Below, piece after piece: positions 6,503-8,648 of a DNA stretch of 8,648 nt. The position numbers and the translations under genes are program-made. The notes beneath the pieces are model-generated. The model searched no databases, had not been told where the DNA came from, and saw nothing but the letters and a program-made list of their open reading frames with translations. Source of the stretch: Rhodospirillaceae bacterium UBA6608 (GTDB lineage Bacteria > Pseudomonadota > Alphaproteobacteria > Rhodospirillales_A > Casp-alpha2); NCBI GenBank assembly GCA_002433335.1, contig DJHY01000164.1:1-8648 (forward strand). The letters run 5' to 3'. Position 1 is the first letter of the stretch. Each line of letters begins with the position of its first letter.

Positions 6503-6546
6503 CGCTCTGTCGGCGGCTCCATCGGGTCTCTGTCAGGCGTCGGGCC

Positions 6547-6575
6547 TTGCCCTCGGGGCGTGCCGGGGGTAGGTT
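6547..6575 (+). promoter_or_regulatory. Weak candidate promoter for lysK in the gshA-lysK gap
   Basis: TTGCCC (6547-6552, four of six matches) and TAGGTT (6570-6575, three of six) are spaced by 17 nt. The same stretch can fold GCCC-TCG-GGGC (6549-6559) with a short outer stem, but no T-run follows, so I do not call a terminator. The rest of 6503-6609 shows nothing beyond the lysK ribosome-binding site GAAGAG at 6596-6601. Confidence 0.2.
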
Positions 6576-6609
6576 CCGGCCTCCATTTCATGCCTGAAGA
6601 GTGCGAGCC

Positions 6610-8199
6610 ATGACCGATCTGCGCGAGATTGCCGAAAACGCCAATGCCTGGCCTTTTGCCGAGGCCCGAGAGCTGCTTAAACGGCTTGGCGGCAAAGCGC
6701 CGGAAAAGGGCTATGTTCTGTTCGAAACGGGCTATGGTCCGTCGGGCCTGCCGCATATCGGCACCTTCGGCGAAGTCGCGCGCACGACCATGGTGCGCCA
6801 CGCGTTCCAGACGCTATGCGACATCCCGACCAAGCTGTTCGCCTTTTCCGACGACATGGACGGCCTGCGCAAGGTCCCGGACAATCTGCCGAACCAGGAC
6901 ATGCTGGCCGAAAACCTGGGCAAGCCGCTGACCTCGATCCCCGATCCGTTCGGCACCCACGAAAGTATGGGCCATCACAACAACGCCCGCCTGCGCGCTT
7001 TCCTCGATAGCTTCGGCTTCGACTACGAATTCAAAAGCTCGACCGAGTGCTACAAGGCCGGGATGTTCGACGCGACCCTGCTGACCTTGCTGGAACGCTA
7101 CGACGCGGTGATGAAGGTCATCATCCCGACCCTGGGCGAGGAACGGCGCGTGACCTATAGCCCGTTCCTGCCGGTCTGCCCCAAGACGGGGCGGGTGCTG
7201 CTGGTGCCGGTGCTGGAAACCAACGTCGACGCGGGCACCATCGTTTATCAGAACGAAGACGGCGAAAAGGTCGAAACCCCCGTCACCGGCGGCCATTGTA
7301 AGCTGCAATGGAAGCCCGATTGGGCGATGCGCTGGACGGCGCTGGGTGTCGACTACGAAATGTCGGGCAAGGACCTGATCGAATCCGTCAAACAGTCGGG
7401 CGCGATCTGCCGCATCCTGGGCGGCAAGCCGCCGGTCGGCTTCACCTATGAGCTGTTCCTGGACGAAAACGGCGAAAAGATTTCCAAGTCGCGCGGCAAC
7501 GGCCTGACCATGGAAGAATGGCTGGCCTACGCGCCGCCGGAAAGCCTGGCCCTGTTCATGTTCCAAAAGCCGAAAACGGCGAAGCGCCTGTACTTCGACG
7601 TGATCCCGAAAAACGTCGACGATTACCTGTCGCACCTCAACGCCTATCCGGGGCAGGACGACGCGCAGAAGCTGGCCAACCCCGTGTGGCACATTCATTC
7701 CGGCAATCCGCCGGAGCCGCAGGGTGCGCTCAGCTACAACATCCTGCTCAACCTGGCCGGTGTCTGCGGGACCGAGGACAAGGCCGTGCTGTGGCACTTC
7801 ATTTCGCGCTACCGCCCGGACCTGACGCCGGAAAACGCGCCGTTCCTGGACGGCTTGGTCGCCACGGCGATCGGCTACTATCGGGACTTCATCAAGCCGG
7901 GCAAAACCTACCGCGCCCCGACCGAGGCCGAACAGGCCGCCCTGGGCGAACTGGCCGAGGCGCTGCGCGGCATGGATGCCGCCGCCTCCGCCGAGGATTT
8001 GCAGACGGAAGTCTACGAAGTCGGCAAACGCCACGGCTTCGAAAACCTGCGCGATTGGTTCAAGGCGCTTTATGAAATCCTGCTGGGCCAGTCCCAGGGC
8101 CCGCGCATGGGCTCGTTCATCGCCCTCTACGGCGTCGCCGAAACGGTCGCCCTGATCGAAAAGGCGCTGGCGGGCGAGGACCTGGCGGCCAGCGCTTAG
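6610..8199 (+). CDS. lysK: Lysyl-tRNA synthetase, class I
   Basis: A 529-residue class I lysyl-tRNA synthetase that charges tRNA-Lys. It uses the Rossmann-fold catalytic domain typical of archaea and many alphaproteobacteria instead of the class II LysS found in most bacteria. The HIGH-type motif is HIGT at 49-52 in [15 protein letters not shown], and the KMSKS motif is KISKS at 290-294 in [15 protein letters not shown]. Other family blocks include [14 protein letters not shown] (79-92), [14 protein letters not shown] (112-125), [17 protein letters not shown] (226-242) and the helical C-terminal anticodon-binding part, with [11 protein letters not shown] near the end. I chose the ATG at 6610: it has GAAGAG (6596-6601) 8 nt upstream and gives [20 protein letters not shown] at 6601 would add only three residues and would overlap that site. 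The gene lies on the same strand as gshA and converges with the unidentified gene at the right edge. Confidence 0.96.
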   Translation: MTDLREIAENANAWPFAEARELLKRLGGKAPEKGYVLFETGYGPSGLPHIGTFGEVARTTMVRHAFQTLCDIPTKLFAFSDDMDGLRKVPDNLPNQDMLAENLGKPLTSIPDPFGTHESMGHHNNARLRAFLDSFGFDYEFKSSTECYKAGMFDATLLTLLERYDAVMKVIIPTLGEERRVTYSPFLPVCPKTGRVLLVPVLETNVDAGTIVYQNEDGEKVETPVTGGHCKLQWKPDWAMRWTALGVDYEMSGKDLIESVKQSGAICRILGGKPPVGFTYELFLDENGEKISKSRGNGLTMEEWLAYAPPESLALFMFQKPKTAKRLYFDVIPKNVDDYLSHLNAYPGQDDAQKLANPVWHIHSGNPPEPQGALSYNILLNLAGVCGTEDKAVLWHFISRYRPDLTPENAPFLDGLVATAIGYYRDFIKPGKTYRAPTEAEQAALGELAEALRGMDAAASAEDLQTEVYEVGKRHGFENLRDWFKALYEILLGQSQGPRMGSFIALYGVAETVALIEKALAGEDLAASA

Positions 8200-8208
8200 T
8201 CACTCTTC

Positions 8209-8224
8209 AACCGGCGTCACGGTT
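8209..8224. other. Short hairpin between convergent gene ends
   Basis: AACCG and CGGTT form a 5-bp inverted repeat with a 6-nt loop in the 28-nt gap between the lysK stop and the stop of the opposing gene. It is symmetric enough to act on both strands, but the stem is short and no T-run follows, so a terminator role is only possible. Confidence 0.2.
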
Positions 8225-8227
8225 TAG

Positions 8228-8648
8228 TCATCCGTACCGTTCTAGGGTGTAAATCCCGTTTTTGGCTCTTACTTTGCTGATCACAAAGTATGGCAACGCA
8301 CCTTTGTTGGCGACGGAAGTGCTCGCCATGCCGGATGTGTTGCCGACTGAAAGGCCGATTGATGGGTCGGCTAGGCCGAAAATGCTGACCGGATCTGCGG
8401 ATTTCGCGATGACGTGCGCATTCGCATGGCGTGCGCCTGAAACGAAGGCAGAGAACGAATTGACCCTGTAGATTTGTGTGATCACCACCCATTCGGGGTT
8501 CCAGGAAACTTTTCCGTCACGTTGTGCCGCAAGGATTTTCTCAAGAAGGGGATCGATAGCCACTCGTTCGATCAACCCGCCATGCGATTCAAAGGCGATG
8601 CTGTGCTTTTTCGAAAAGCCCAACGTTGCTGAAGCAGGTGTCCCGGCC
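8228..8648 (-). CDS. Unidentified protein, C-terminal fragment (5' end beyond the window)
   Basis: The minus-strand frame is open from the right edge to a TGA at 8228-8230, giving 139 residues of a protein whose start is not visible. A TTG at 8623 could be read as a start, but the frame stays open upstream of it, so I treat the gene as partial. The fragment reads as alternating beta strands with few helices: GFSKKHSIAFESHGG, a helix DPLLEKILAAQRDG, then WVVITQIYRVNSFSAFVSG, AHVIAKS, IGLSVGNTS and GALPYFVISKVRAKNGIYTLERYG. No membrane helix or catalytic motif is seen in this part. By my count GC is about 53%, against more than 60% in gshA and lysK, which hints at horizontal acquisition. The strand order and the terminal PYFVISKVR remind me of the C-terminal half of bacterial gasdermins; this is recall, not an alignment. 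Function unassigned. Confidence 0.6.
   Translation of the reverse strand, partial: AGTPASATLGFSKKHSIAFESHGGLIERVAIDPLLEKILAAQRDGKVSWNPEWVVITQIYRVNSFSAFVSGARHANAHVIAKSADPVSIFGLADPSIGLSVGNTSGMASTSVANKGALPYFVISKVRAKNGIYTLERYG

Noticed and set aside
6549..6575. Intrinsic terminator after gshA
   Set aside because: A small GC hairpin can be drawn, but no T-run follows.
6814..8034. Long minus-strand open frame of 406 codons
   Set aside because: Antisense shadow of lysK; no recognisable domain, while the plus strand carries both synthetase signature motifs.
8217..8492. Alternative 91-codon minus-strand frame at the right edge
   Set aside because: It overlaps the frame ending at 8228, which is longer and open to the window edge; this one reads as arginine- and proline-rich shadow sequence.

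Overview
The window looks like an ordinary chromosomal stretch of a GC-rich alphaproteobacterium, most likely from the Rhodospirillales. The grounds are the ubiA / rsmE / gshA neighbourhood, a plant/alphaproteobacterial-type GshA, a class I lysyl-tRNA synthetase, an alphaproteobacterial-style class IV aminotransferase and protein-level resemblance throughout. This placement is inference; no rRNA or other marker is present.

Layout from left to right. Positions 1-639 (+) hold the C-terminal part of UbiD (ubiquinone decarboxylase). It converges on a class IV branched-chain aminotransferase at 655-1515 (-). Upstream of that gene is a 180-nt gap with a plausible promoter and an AT-rich inverted repeat, then an HTH plus S24 autoproteolytic repressor at 1696-2328 (-). 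A 239-nt divergent intergenic region separates the repressor from two ATGA-coupled small genes of unknown function at 2568-2930 and 2927-3496 (+). The second of these has a His-Asp-Cys arrangement that could be a permuted papain-like fold, and its reading frame runs 130 nt into the 3' end of ubiA (3367-4287, -). ubiA is divergent from rsmE (4339-5070, +), followed by gshA (5135-6502, +) and lysK (6610-8199, +). At the right edge an unidentified gene enters on the minus strand (8228-8648, 5' end outside the window), with clearly lower GC than its neighbours.

The genes with known roles are housekeeping: ubiquinone synthesis (UbiA prenylates 4-hydroxybenzoate, UbiD-type decarboxylation follows), branched-chain amino acid metabolism, 16S rRNA methylation, glutathione synthesis and tRNA-Lys charging. 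Two places are worth a second look. One is the S24 repressor facing the coupled pair of unknown genes. The other is the low-GC fragment at the right edge, whose C-terminal half reminds me of bacterial gasdermins; that is pattern memory only. I see no tRNA, rRNA, CRISPR array, insertion sequence or prophage structural gene, and no convincing intrinsic terminator.
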